From positions 2,914,001 to 2,978,000 of the forward strand of contig CAWGMO010000002.1 in the NCBI GenBank assembly GCA_963823735.1: a stretch of 64,000 bases of DNA. Reading direction: 5' to 3'. Source of the DNA: Actinoallomurus sp963823735 (GTDB lineage: Bacteria; Actinomycetota; Actinomycetes; Streptosporangiales; Streptosporangiaceae). The notes beneath the pieces are model-generated. The model was not told the origin of the DNA, made no database searches, and was given only the letters and a program-made list of their open reading frames with translations. Positions 51,884 through 60,296 of this stretch are shown piece after piece (the stretch's first letter is position 1; each line of letters opens with the position of its first letter). The translations under genes were made by a program, and so were the position numbers.

Positions 51884-53101
51884 GTGAGCCCCGCGAACGA
51901 CCCCAGACGCGCGCTGCTGTTGGAGAACATTCATCCCGACGCGGTCGCCCTTCTGGAGAAGAACGGCTACGCCGTCGAGACTCTCGGGGGCGCGCTCGAC
52001 GAGGCCGAGCTGATCGCCCGCATGCCCGGGGTCGAGCTCCTCGGCATCCGCTCGAAGACGTCCGTGACCGACGCCGTCCTGGCCGCCTCCCCGGATCTCC
52101 TCGCGGTCGGCGCGTTCTGCATCGGGACCAACCAGATCGACCTGAGCTCCGCCGCCGCCCACGGCGTCGCCGTGTTCAACGCGCCCTTCTCCAACACCCG
52201 CAGCGTCGTCGAGCTGGTCGTCGCGGAGATCATCGCGCTGACCCGGCGGCTCGTCGACAAGAACGCCGGCATGCACGCCGGCGTGTGGGACAAATCCGCC
52301 GAGGGCAGCCACGAGGTACGCGGGCGGCGGCTCGGCATCATCGGCTACGGCAACATCGGCAGCCAGTTGTCGGTGCTCGCCGAGAACCTCGGCATGTCGG
52401 TCTACTTCTACGACACCGCCGACAAGCTCGCGCTGGGCAACGCGCGCCGGTGCACCAGCATGGAAGAGCTGCTGGAGGCCGTGGACGTCGTCACGCTGCA
52501 CGTGGACGGCCGTCCGGGCAACAGCGGGCTGTTCGGCGAGGAGCAGCTCGCCCGGATGCGCCCCGGCAGCCTGTTCCTCAACCTCTCGCGCGGCTTCGTG
52601 GTCGACCACTCCGCCCTGCGGCGGCACGTGGAGTCCGGGCACATCGCGGGTGTGGCCGTCGACGTCTTCCCGCACGAGCCGAAGGCGCGCGGCGACGAGT
52701 TCGTCTCCGAGCTGCGCGGCCTGCCGAACGTCATCATCACCCCGCACATCGGCGGCTCGACCGAGGAGGCGCAGCAGGACATCGGCCAGTTCGTGGCCGG
52801 CAAGCTGCACGACTTCGTCTCCGCGGGCAACACCGCGCTGAGCGTGAACGTCCCGCCGGTGTCGCTGCCGTCCCAGACCGGCGGCCACCGGCTGACGCAC
52901 CTGCACCGCAACACGCCCGGCGTGCTCGCGACGATCAACAGCATCCTCGCCGACCACAACGTGAACATCGAGGGCCAGCTCCTCGGCACGCGCGGCGACG
53001 TCGGCTACGTGATCACCGACATCGGCAGCCAGTACACCCCGGACGTCATCGGGCAGCTCCGCGACCTGCCGACGACGATCCGGCTGCGCCTGCTGTCGTA
53101 G
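51884..53101 (+). CDS. serA: D-3-phosphoglycerate dehydrogenase
   Basis: 405 residues, close to the 410 of the E. coli-type enzyme. Substrate domain with LLGIRSKTSVTDAVL and VGAFCIGTNQIDL, NAD motif GIIGYGNIGS at about 151-160, catalytic His in IITPHIGGSTEEAQ, and a C-terminal ACT domain (HRNTPGVLATINSILADHNV) for serine feedback. First step of serine synthesis. The GTG at 51884 has AGGAGG 9 nt upstream; an ATG at 51848 adds 12 residues unlike the family. Confidence 0.93.
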   Translation: MSPANDPRRALLLENIHPDAVALLEKNGYAVETLGGALDEAELIARMPGVELLGIRSKTSVTDAVLAASPDLLAVGAFCIGTNQIDLSSAAAHGVAVFNAPFSNTRSVVELVVAEIIALTRRLVDKNAGMHAGVWDKSAEGSHEVRGRRLGIIGYGNIGSQLSVLAENLGMSVYFYDTADKLALGNARRCTSMEELLEAVDVVTLHVDGRPGNSGLFGEEQLARMRPGSLFLNLSRGFVVDHSALRRHVESGHIAGVAVDVFPHEPKARGDEFVSELRGLPNVIITPHIGGSTEEAQQDIGQFVAGKLHDFVSAGNTALSVNVPPVSLPSQTGGHRLTHLHRNTPGVLATINSILADHNVNIEGQLLGTRGDVGYVITDIGSQYTPDVIGQLRDLPTTIRLRLLS

Positions 53102-53118
53102 GGCCGGTGCACAAAGAA

Positions 53119-53160
53119 CGGCGCGCCCGCCGGTCCGTACGGGGACCGGCGGGCGCGCCG
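53119..53160. terminator. bidirectional hairpin terminator
   Basis: An 18-bp perfect GC-rich stem (arms 53119-53136 and 53143-53160), 6-nt loop, between convergent serA and the APC permease. Confidence 0.85.
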
Positions 53161-53173
53161 TCGTCTTCGTGGG

Positions 53174-54820
53174 TCAGTCGGCCAGGTTGAGCGCCGGCCC
53201 GGAGTCGAGCTCGGCCTGCTCCGCGGCGACGGCCTGGTCCACCTCGCCGCTGGTGACGGCGAGCCGCACACCGACGAAGTAGACGATCAGGGAGAACGCC
53301 CCGACGATCACGATGTCCCACCAGTCCGGGATCTTGCTGTTCCCGCCGTACCGGCCGAGAGCACCGATGATCAGCATGCCGGTGTACCAGGGCCAGATCC
53401 AGGCCGAGGCCTTCCAGTTGAGCCGGGCGCGCTCGCCCGCGGGCGTCGTCATACGGGTGATCGCGAAGATGATCAGACCCAGGATGGACGCCAGCCCGAG
53501 CTTCCACTCGGCCTGGAAGCTCGACCAGTAGATGATGAGGTTGGCCGCGATGAAGGAGACCGGCGCGAGCACCTGGTGCGCCGGCAGGCGGTACGGCCGG
53601 TTGCGCTCACCGTCGCGGATGCGCAGCGCGCGCAGCGAGATCGGCGCGAAGGCGTACATGATCGCGGTGGCCTCGGTGACCAGCCCGACCAGCGACTGCC
53701 AGCTCGGGAAGGGCAGGAACGCGATCTCACCGACGATGAAGGCGATGATGATCGAGACGATCGGCACGCCCGTCTTGCTGACCTGCGCGACCTGCTTGGG
53801 CAGGGCCTTCTCACGGCCGAGCGCGTAGGACAGGCGGGAGGACGTGGCGGTGTACACCAGGCCGGTGCCCGCCGGGGAGATGACGGCGTCCGCGTAGAGC
53901 ATCCAGGCCAGCCAGGCGGCGCCGGCGCCGGTCGCGAGCGTGGCGTACGGGCCGAAGTCGCCCTTGCCGATGGGGTTCGCCCAGCCGTGGACGAGGTGAC
54001 CCGGGTCGAGCGCGCCGATGAAGGCGATCTCCAGCAGGATGTAGACGACGGTGCCGATCGCGGTCGCCGTGATGACGGCGCGCGAGACGTCCCGCTGAGG
54101 GTTCTTCGCCTCACCGGCCATCTGGATCGCCTGTTCGAAGCCCTGCAGGGCGAAGACGACGCCCGCGGGCAACGCGGCGAAGATGCCGTGCGCGCCGTAC
54201 GGCATGAACCCGCCGCCGGCCGTGAAGTTCTTCGCGTGGAACGTCAGGAGCAGCAGGACCCCGATCGTGAGGATCGGGATGAGCGTCTTCCAGATCACCG
54301 TGATGGAGTTGGACTCCGACAGCAGCTTGACGCCCACGATGTTGATCACGATGAAGAGCAGCATGAAGAAGCTCGCGATGACGAGCCCGGTGCCCGTCAG
54401 CGTGCCGTCGGCGTGCAGCATCGTGACGTTGTCGTGCACCCAGCTGATGTGGTCGGAGTACGACAGTGTCGCCTCGACCTCGATGGGCGCGATCGACACC
54501 GCCTGCAGCCACGCCATCCAGCCCGCGGTGAAACCGGCCAGCGGCCCGAACACGAAGGCCGGGAAGCGCGCGGTGCCGCCCGCGATGGGATACGTCGCGC
54601 CGAGCTCGGCGTGCACGAGCGCGAGCAGCGCCAGCATCACGGCGGCGAGCACCCAGGAGATGAGAGAAGCCGGGCCGGCGAGCTTGGCGGCGGTCAGCGC
54701 GCCGAGCAGCCAGCCGGACCCGATGATCGAGCCGAGGGAGACGAATGTGAGTCCCCAAAAGCCGACTTCTCGCCGCAAATGCCTATCTGAACCGACGGCG
54801 TCGGTCGCAGTCGTCGCCAT
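53174..54820 (-). CDS. APC family permease
   Basis: 548 residues, about 12 membrane segments. N-terminal signature FVSLGSIIGSGWLLGALTAA, and GFEQAIQMAGEAKNPQRDVS, the conserved helix 6 loop. The C-terminal cytoplasmic tail is acidic. Substrate unknown; related to large actinobacterial amino acid permeases. ATG at 54820. Confidence 0.9.
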   Translation of the reverse strand: MATTATDAVGSDRHLRREVGFWGLTFVSLGSIIGSGWLLGALTAAKLAGPASLISWVLAAVMLALLALVHAELGATYPIAGGTARFPAFVFGPLAGFTAGWMAWLQAVSIAPIEVEATLSYSDHISWVHDNVTMLHADGTLTGTGLVIASFFMLLFIVINIVGVKLLSESNSITVIWKTLIPILTIGVLLLLTFHAKNFTAGGGFMPYGAHGIFAALPAGVVFALQGFEQAIQMAGEAKNPQRDVSRAVITATAIGTVVYILLEIAFIGALDPGHLVHGWANPIGKGDFGPYATLATGAGAAWLAWMLYADAVISPAGTGLVYTATSSRLSYALGREKALPKQVAQVSKTGVPIVSIIIAFIVGEIAFLPFPSWQSLVGLVTEATAIMYAFAPISLRALRIRDGERNRPYRLPAHQVLAPVSFIAANLIIYWSSFQAEWKLGLASILGLIIFAITRMTTPAGERARLNWKASAWIWPWYTGMLIIGALGRYGGNSKIPDWWDIVIVGAFSLIVYFVGVRLAVTSGEVDQAVAAEQAELDSGPALNLAD

Positions 54821-55091
54821 ATCGCCTCCATACCAAGATCACGGGGAGTGAAACGCTCGCAGCGTCGACCGCGACACCATCCGATGGTAACCGGGGGCTA
54901 CGGCGGCACCGCAGAGGGCAAACTTTGGAGGGGAGGTTAGGCCCGTTCCGGCAGGTGCGCAATGCCGTGGCCGCAAGGTCTGGTCAAGGCCCAGATCTTC
55001 TCGCTGTGATTGACGTCACACTGCCCCGAGTCGGGGGTTGGCGACCTGACCAGCGGGAATACGGTCAGGTTCGCATCGCTACGGTGTCGGG

Positions 55092-55703
55092 GTGACCGAC
55101 TACTGGAACCACAACACGCACTATCACCGGGTGGTGCTCGACGCCGCAGGCGATCACTGCGAGGAGGTCCTCGACGTCGGCTGCGGCGAGGGCCTGCTCG
55201 TCCGGAGACTGGCCCCCCGCGCCCGCCGCGTGACCGGCATCGACGCGTCCGCCGAGATGATCGAAGTCGCCCGCGGACGGGGAGCCGACGGCGACGCGAC
55301 CTTCATCGCGGGCGACTTCCTCCGGCACCCGCTGCCCGAGTCCGCCTACGACCTCGTCTGCTCGGTGACCGTCGTGCACCACATGGACTTCGAGGCCGCC
55401 GTCACGAAGATGGCACGGCTCGTACGGCCGGGCGGCACGCTCGTCATCATCGGCCTGGCGCGCAACCGGAACCCGCTGGACTGGCTGGTCAGCGCCATGG
55501 GAGTCCCGGTGGTGAGGATCCTCGACCGGCGCAACGGCGCGTCGAACCCGCCCGGCATGCCGATCCTCGACCCGGAGATGGGCTGGGGTCAGGTGCGCCG
55601 CCGGGCACGACGGCTCCTGCCGGGCGCGACCTACCGGCGCCATCTTCTCTGGCGCTACTCGATAGTGTGGCGACGTCCCACATTCGAACACGTGTTCGAG
55701 TAA
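55092..55703 (+). CDS. class I SAM-dependent methyltransferase
   Basis: 203 residues. SAM motif I VLDVGCGEGLLVRRLA, motif II with RVTGIDASAEMIEVAR, and TVVHHMDFEAAVTKMARLVRPGG. GTG start at 55092. The last codons encode the LexA box (TFEHVFE region) that controls the next gene. Small-molecule methyltransferase; substrate unknown. Confidence 0.88.
   Translation: MTDYWNHNTHYHRVVLDAAGDHCEEVLDVGCGEGLLVRRLAPRARRVTGIDASAEMIEVARGRGADGDATFIAGDFLRHPLPESAYDLVCSVTVVHHMDFEAAVTKMARLVRPGGTLVIIGLARNRNPLDWLVSAMGVPVVRILDRRNGASNPPGMPILDPEMGWGQVRRRARRLLPGATYRRHLLWRYSIVWRRPTFEHVFE
55684..55699. promoter_or_regulatory. LexA (SOS) box
   Basis: TCGAACACGTGTTCGA, a perfect 16-bp palindrome and exact match to TCGAAC-N4-GTTCGA. 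A -10 element TAATAT follows at 55701-55706, and the box fills the -35/-10 spacer. The ATG of the next gene at 55713 is 7 nt past the -10, so the transcript is probably leaderless. It overlaps the end of the methyltransferase gene. Confidence 0.9.
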
Positions 55704-55712
55704 TATAGAGGT

Positions 55713-55961
55713 ATGAAACGGCGTATCTGCGATCATCCGGTACAGGTCGAGATTCGCGACGACAGGCCCAGCCGTTTTCGCCGAGATCAGTGCGAGTACG
55801 AAGTGGTCACCTTCCTCAAGATGCTCGCCATGCTGCGTCCGCGCGACGGCGTGGACACCCAGTTGTGGCAGGTGCGCGCCCGCGCGACCGACGCGCAGGA
55901 GCGCACTTATGAGTTGCAGTGCGACCACGGAGAGTGGCGCATGACGGCGATCTGGAGCTGA
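55713..55961 (+). CDS. SOS-controlled small protein, DUF6504-like
   Basis: 82 residues: DHPVQVEIRDDRPSRFRRDQ, then LWQVRARATDAQERTYELQC and DHGEWRMTAIWS. The pattern (V-E-V/I-R-D-G/D-x-P-x-R-F ... W-x-V-R-A ... Y-E-L ... W-R-x-x-x-I-W) is like DUF6504, a family that in actinomycetes often lies beside the SOS mutagenesis genes imuB/dnaE2. No such gene is in the window. Family match is from memory. The perfect LexA box with TAATAT makes DNA-damage induction the strong expectation. Confidence 0.65.
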   Translation: MKRRICDHPVQVEIRDDRPSRFRRDQCEYEVVTFLKMLAMLRPRDGVDTQLWQVRARATDAQERTYELQCDHGEWRMTAIWS

Positions 55962-56102
55962 CCCGGAGCGGCCCCCGGCACCCCCCGGCCGGGGGCCGCG
56001 CGTCGCCGCTGCCACAAAGTAAAATTTTCGTTGTTTTCCTTGTTCGACGTTAATGGGTGATACGCGCACGAAGCGTAGATTGTCGTTCACCTGACGGGGG
56101 AC

Positions 56103-56903
56103 ATGGAGGCGCGGGTGATCGAACAAACCTGGCTGCCGCAAGCCGTCGACGCCCACGTGCCGACCGACGCGCGCGTGCACAACTACGCGCTCGGCGGCAA
56201 GGACAACTTCGCCGTCGACCGGCGCTACGCGCACAAGGTGGCCGAGGCGTTCCCGGCGATCGGCCATCCGGCGCGCGAGAACGCCAAGTTCGCGCGGCGC
56301 GCCATCCGCCACCTGAGGACCACCGGGGTCCGGCAGTTCCTGGAGATCGGCTGCGGGCTGCCCCGGCTGGGGAACGTCCACGACGTGGCCGGACCCGAGG
56401 CGCGCGTCGTCTACGTCGACTACGACCCGGTGGCCGTCTGCCACTTCGAGGCCGTGCTGCACGGGTGCGGGAACGCCGCCGCGATCCACGCCGACGCGAC
56501 GCGGCCCGACCTGATCCTCAAGCACCCGGCCGTCACCGAGCTGATCGACTTCGACCGGCCCGTGGCGCTGCTGGCGACGTACATGCTCCATCTCATCGGC
56601 GACGAGCACGACCCCGTACGCGTCCTGGGCGAGTACCGCGACGTGATGGCGCCCGGCAGCCATCTCGTGCTGACCCACCCCACACTCGACGGGGTGCCGC
56701 GGGTGGACGTCGACGCCGCGTGCGCGGTGTTCGAGGAGCTACGGGAGCCCGTCACGCTGCGCTGCCGGAACGAGATCGGCCGCCTCTTCGAGGGCTTCGA
56801 GCCGCTCGACCCCGGCCTGGTCATGGCACCCGAGTGGCGGCCCGACCGCCTGTACGCGGGGCCGTCCGGGTGGCTGCTCTCGGGAGTCGGCCGCAGGACC
56901 TGA
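56103..56903 (+). CDS. SAM-dependent methyltransferase, Methyltransf_19 family
   Basis: 266 residues. Family N-terminus reads ARVHNYALGGKDNFAVDRRY, with Asn-Tyr-Ala in place of the Asp-Tyr-(Y/F) of the other two copies. SAM loop FLEIGCGLPRLGNVHDVAG, then VVYVDYDPVAV. Third copy in the window. The 140-bp upstream gap is AT-rich. Confidence 0.9.
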   Translation: MEARVIEQTWLPQAVDAHVPTDARVHNYALGGKDNFAVDRRYAHKVAEAFPAIGHPARENAKFARRAIRHLRTTGVRQFLEIGCGLPRLGNVHDVAGPEARVVYVDYDPVAVCHFEAVLHGCGNAAAIHADATRPDLILKHPAVTELIDFDRPVALLATYMLHLIGDEHDPVRVLGEYRDVMAPGSHLVLTHPTLDGVPRVDVDAACAVFEELREPVTLRCRNEIGRLFEGFEPLDPGLVMAPEWRPDRLYAGPSGWLLSGVGRRT

Positions 56904-56920
56904 CGTCCCTAGGACACCCC

Positions 56921-57280
56921 CTACGGCGTCCGCGGGGTCATCTCGTCGAGCAGCGCGAACAGTCTGTCGATGCGCTCGGTGATCACTTCGCGGAGCCGGG
57001 CGGACAGGTGGTTCCAGTCGTCGGGCGTCGGCGGGCGGCCGGGAGGCAGGACGGCGAGGGAGTCGCGGATCTCCTCAAGCGTGAGCCCGACCCTCTGCGC
57101 GGCGCGGATCATCGCCACCCGGCACAGGACGTCGGCGAAGAAGCGCCGCTGGTTGCTCGGCGTCCGCTCGCAGGGGAGCAGTCCCTGGTCGGCGTACCAC
57201 CGCACCGCGGACGGCGCGATCCCCATCCGGTCGGCGACCTGCCCCACGGACAGGCCGCTGACGTGCCAGTCGAGACTCAT
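56921..57280 (-). CDS. SoxR-like MerR regulator lacking the Fe-S cluster tail
   Basis: 119 residues. MerR HTH (LSVGQVADRMGIAPSAVRWY, then SNQRRFFADVLCRVAMIRAA) closely follows SoxR, including AAQRVGLTLEEIRDSLAVLP and PTPDDWNHLS. SoxR then normally ends in a Cys-rich [2Fe-2S] motif (C-I-G-C-G-C); here the protein stops at about EMTPRTP with no cysteines in that region. The only cysteines are at about 40 and 55. So redox sensing by an Fe-S cluster is not possible; another cue must be read. Divergent from the flavin reductase with a SoxR-like operator between. Confidence 0.85.
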   Translation of the reverse strand: MSLDWHVSGLSVGQVADRMGIAPSAVRWYADQGLLPCERTPSNQRRFFADVLCRVAMIRAAQRVGLTLEEIRDSLAVLPPGRPPTPDDWNHLSARLREVITERIDRLFALLDEMTPRTP

Positions 57281-57306
57281 CCCGTCAGGATGACCCACTC
57301 CGCCAC

Positions 57307-57337
57307 TTGCCCTCAAGTGCACTTGAACCCCTAGCGT
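57307..57337 (+). promoter_or_regulatory. MerR/SoxR-type promoter with 19-bp spacer
   Basis: TTGCCC (57307-57312), a 19-nt spacer and TAGCGT (57332-57337). The spacer holds TCAAGTGCACTTGA (57313-57326), a perfect palindrome close to the SoxR box CCTCAAGTTAACTTGAGG. The over-long spacer is the hallmark of MerR-activated promoters. Confidence 0.8.
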
Positions 57338-57371
57338 CTGCCGCGTCCGCTCAAGCAGATGGAGGTACGTC

Positions 57372-58370
57372 GTGGCAGGGACACGAGTGGCCGTGATCGC
57401 CGGGAGCACCCGGCCGGGGCGAAGGGCGCGGTCGGTAGCCGAGTGGGTCTGCCGGGACCGGCGCCCGGACCTGGAGCTGACGCTGGTCGATCTCGACGAG
57501 GTCGGCCTGCCGCTGCTGAGCGAGCCCACGCCGGCGGCGTTCGGGGACTACACGCTGGAGTCGACCCGGGCGTGGTCGGAGTCGGTCGGCGGCTTCGACG
57601 CGTACGTGCTCGTCTCGCCGGAGTACAACCATTCGACCAGCGCGGCGCTGAAGAACGCGCTGGACCACCTGTACGCGGAATGGCGCGACAAGGCGGTCGC
57701 CTTCGTCGGGTACGGCGTGGACGGCGGGGTCAGGGCCATCGAGCACCTGCGTACGATCACCGCCGAGCTCGGCATGGCCGGCGTCGGCCCCCAGGTCGCG
57801 TTGAACCTCTTCGACGACTTCACCGAGGACGGCTGCGCGCCGCGGCCACGCCAGCACGAGGCCCGCGACCGGATGCTGACCGGGCTGGCCCGATGGGCGG
57901 AGAGCCTGCGCCCGCTTCGCGCGAAGCCTCCGGCGCACACCGGCGCGGCGCGTCCCGGCCTCGACCTGCCGGCGGCGCGTGCGGACGCCGAAGCCGCGGT
58001 CACGCGCCTCGTCGAGGAACTACAGGCCGGTCTCGACACCGGCGACGCCGACCTCTATGACCGCTCGTTCGCCCAGGACCTGCTCTGGGGCAGTCCCTAC
58101 GGACGCGTGCTGACCGGCTTCGCGCGGCTGAACACGGCCCACCACTCCCTGATGTCCGCACCGAGCGTCCCGGCGTCCCGGTACGAGGTGGTGCGGGTCC
58201 TCGCACCCGGCCCGGGCGTCGCGATCGCGCACGTACGGCGGCAGGCGCTGCCCGGAACCTCCGGCGAAGCCGGATTCTCGGAGATGGCGATGTACGTCCT
58301 CATCGAACGGGACGGTGCGTGGTGGCTGGCGGGCGGCCAGAACACCCCAATCGCCGACCCGGCCACATGA
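57372..58370 (+). CDS. NAD(P)H-dependent flavin reductase fused to an NTF2-like domain
   Basis: 332 residues, GTG start with GGAGG upstream. Residues about 3-180 are an NADPH-dependent FMN reductase (VAVIAGSTRPGRRARSVAEW, then VLVSPEYNHSTSAALKNALD with the flavin-binding S-P-E-Y-N-x-S/G-x-x). Residues about 205-330 are an NTF2-like/SnoaL domain (VTRLVEELQAGLDTGDADLY, YVLIERDGAWWLAGGQNTPI). Driven by the SoxR-like promoter, it may reduce quinones or azo/redox-cycling compounds. Fusion of these two domains is not one I know as standard. Overlaps the next gene by 4 bp. Confidence 0.85.
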   Translation: MAGTRVAVIAGSTRPGRRARSVAEWVCRDRRPDLELTLVDLDEVGLPLLSEPTPAAFGDYTLESTRAWSESVGGFDAYVLVSPEYNHSTSAALKNALDHLYAEWRDKAVAFVGYGVDGGVRAIEHLRTITAELGMAGVGPQVALNLFDDFTEDGCAPRPRQHEARDRMLTGLARWAESLRPLRAKPPAHTGAARPGLDLPAARADAEAAVTRLVEELQAGLDTGDADLYDRSFAQDLLWGSPYGRVLTGFARLNTAHHSLMSAPSVPASRYEVVRVLAPGPGVAIAHVRRQALPGTSGEAGFSEMAMYVLIERDGAWWLAGGQNTPIADPAT

Positions 58371-59314
58371 ACACCGTCCCGGCGGCGGAGCTGCGGGCCT
58401 GGCTCCGCCGCACCGGCCGCCCGTTCCCGCTCGACGCCGCACCCGCCGCACCCCGTGCCGCGGCCGGCGCGACGATCGTCGGCATCGCGGCGGCGGTGCG
58501 TTCCACGCGCGAACTCGCGCTCGTCTCCCAGTCGATCGTCGGCGGCCTGGTGGCGGACGCGGGATTTCGCGCCGTCTCCATCGAGGGCACCACCGGCACC
58601 GGCGCGGCGCTCGACCGGTATCTCACCGGCGGCACCGGTGACCCGGCCGGCCTGTTGCGCGAGAGCCAGGGTTTCCTGCACACCTCCGAGGCGCTCGCGC
58701 TGGTGCGCCAGCTCCGCCGCCACAACGTCACCCATCCGGACGACCCGGTACGCGTCGTGCACGGCGCGCCGGAACGGCCGCTCACCTCCCTGGACGCGAT
58801 CGAGTCCCACCTCGCCGCCATGGACCTGGACTGGCACCGCCGCACCGGAGACAAGATCGTGCATGTGGGCGGCATCGCCCACATGGTCGTCGGCGATCCT
58901 CGCACCGTGTCGCCGAACGCGGAGACCCAGCGCAACGCGGGGGCGCTGCTCCGCGACGCCCTGGGCGCCGGGTACCACGCGATCGCGCTCACCGCCGGGT
59001 CCGGCAGCATCGGGTTCGGCGACGCGCCCATGCCTCTGCCGTCTCCGCCGCCGTCCTTCTTCGAAGCCGCCTTCGCCGGGCTCTCGGGCGGCGCGACGAT
59101 GCTGGAGCTCGGCGCGGATCCCGCTCCGCCTCCCGCCGCGGAACACTGGCTCCGCGCGCCGCTGCTCACGCGCTGCGTCGGCCCCGTCTACGACGCCCGC
59201 GACGATCCCGCCTTCCACCTCACGGCCGGTCCGGCCCGTGAGGCCATCGACACGGCCGTCCACGTCGAACGGGTCGGCCCGGCCGGGTACCGACGCCCCG
59301 GCCGTACGACGTGA
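58367..59314 (+). CDS. erythromycin-esterase-like protein with altered catalytic motif
   Basis: 315 residues. Fold features of the EreA/B/C family remain: GFRAVSIEG (E of the second motif), a long helix-rich middle and KIVHVGGIAHMVVGD with a His near the third motif. The first motif, normally G-E-x-x-H-G with the general-base histidine, reads GIAAAVRS at about 38-45, so the Glu and His are absent. Esterase activity is unlikely; a binding role is possible. ATGA overlap with the flavin reductase puts both in the SoxR-like operon. Confidence 0.8.
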   Translation: MNTVPAAELRAWLRRTGRPFPLDAAPAAPRAAAGATIVGIAAAVRSTRELALVSQSIVGGLVADAGFRAVSIEGTTGTGAALDRYLTGGTGDPAGLLRESQGFLHTSEALALVRQLRRHNVTHPDDPVRVVHGAPERPLTSLDAIESHLAAMDLDWHRRTGDKIVHVGGIAHMVVGDPRTVSPNAETQRNAGALLRDALGAGYHAIALTAGSGSIGFGDAPMPLPSPPPSFFEAAFAGLSGGATMLELGADPAPPPAAEHWLRAPLLTRCVGPVYDARDDPAFHLTAGPAREAIDTAVHVERVGPAGYRRPGRTT

Positions 59315-59367
59315 CGGAGGGGCGGAGGACCGTCTGTCCCCCGCCCCTCCGGTCAGGTCAGGTCAGG

Positions 59368-59949
59368 TCAGCGGATCTTCTTCGGCTGGTACGCGTGGTA
59401 CTGGCTGCCGGAGCTCAGGCCGTACGTGCGGGTCCGGTAGTCGGTGCCGTAGCTGCCGCGCTGCTCGTACTCCCAGTAGGACGTGTGCTTGCTGTTCGCC
59501 CACTTCACGAAGATCACGACGTGGCGGGTGTTGCTGTCGCCGGTCGAGTCGATGATGAGGTCGCCGGCCTTCAGGGCGGACATGGAGATCCGCTTGCTGA
59601 TCGACGAGCTCGCGAGCCCGACGGTGTTCGCGCCGGGCTTGCCGAGCGCCAGTGCCATCGAGGCGTACCCGGAGCAGTCGGTGCGGTAGCCGCCGTGCGT
59701 ACGCGACTGGCTGTAGGGGATGCGCGAGGACGTGTGGGGGTGCCACGTCTTGGCGCGGGACAGGACCGTGGCGCGGGTGATGGTCGACGCCGCCGTCACT
59801 ACCTTGTCCTGCGGGGCGGAGACGATGGCACCCGACTGCCGCGCGGTGTGCGCGGACGAGGTTCCGGCGAACCCGTGGACACCGAGCGCCGACACACCCG
59901 CCAGAGCGGCGACGCCGACTCCGAGACCGACTTTCTGAGGCGAACGCAT
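59368..59949 (-). CDS. secreted NlpC/P60-like amidase domain protein
   Basis: 193 residues. A signal peptide (MRSPQKVGLGVGVAALAGVS, cleavage in the 27-33 region) and a domain with catalytic-type Cys92 in YRTDCSGYASMALALG and His143 in RHVVIFVKWANSKHTSYWEY, the Cys-His core of NlpC/P60 peptidases; E160 is a candidate third residue. Such enzymes cut peptidoglycan cross-bridges or stem peptides. It is divergent from the HTH-TM gene whose extracellular half is a copy of this domain. Closest family could also be called CHAP-like; the D-C-S-G-Y motif fits NlpC/P60. Confidence 0.8.
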   Translation of the reverse strand: MRSPQKVGLGVGVAALAGVSALGVHGFAGTSSAHTARQSGAIVSAPQDKVVTAASTITRATVLSRAKTWHPHTSSRIPYSQSRTHGGYRTDCSGYASMALALGKPGANTVGLASSSISKRISMSALKAGDLIIDSTGDSNTRHVVIFVKWANSKHTSYWEYEQRGSYGTDYRTRTYGLSSGSQYHAYQPKKIR

Positions 59950-60296
59950 AAGGCTCCTTCAGAACGATGGGGGGCCATGGCGTCTTTCACGAGGACGCCA
60001 TGTCCGAACAGCGAGTAACCATAGGGATAAAGGCGGCCGAGGACCACAATCGGCGGCAATTACGGGACAATAAAGGCTCTCACCTGCATGAACGCGGCCA
60101 TGCTGGGACGCCGAGGGGACAATGGGACGTACGCCGAACTCCCCGTGTAAGCGGAGTTAACTGGCGGAACTACACGGAGTGTCCGAGCGGAAGACCTTCG
60201 TTAAACCACCGCAAGCGGGCGGCGGCGTGAGGAGAATGAACGCCGTTCGGCGGGTCGGACGACCACCTGACCTGCCTGGGGAGAGCGGGAGATCCA
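59950..60296. promoter_or_regulatory. 347-bp shared promoter region of the NlpC/P60 pair
   Basis: Divergent region between the secreted enzyme and the HTH-TM pseudoenzyme. No open frame looks coding. GGGACAAT occurs twice (60064-60071 and 60116-60123, 52 bp apart), GTTAAC at 60157-60162 and GCGGCGTGAGGAG near 60220 stand out, and GGGGAGAG precedes the GTG at 60297. I could not fix -10/-35 boxes. The size suggests operator sites for the HTH protein. Confidence 0.45.

Noticed and set aside
59950..60296. Cyclic di-AMP (ydaO-type) riboswitch before the NlpC/P60-like gene
   Set aside because: Such riboswitches are common before actinobacterial cell-wall hydrolase genes, but I could not find the conserved core sequences here.
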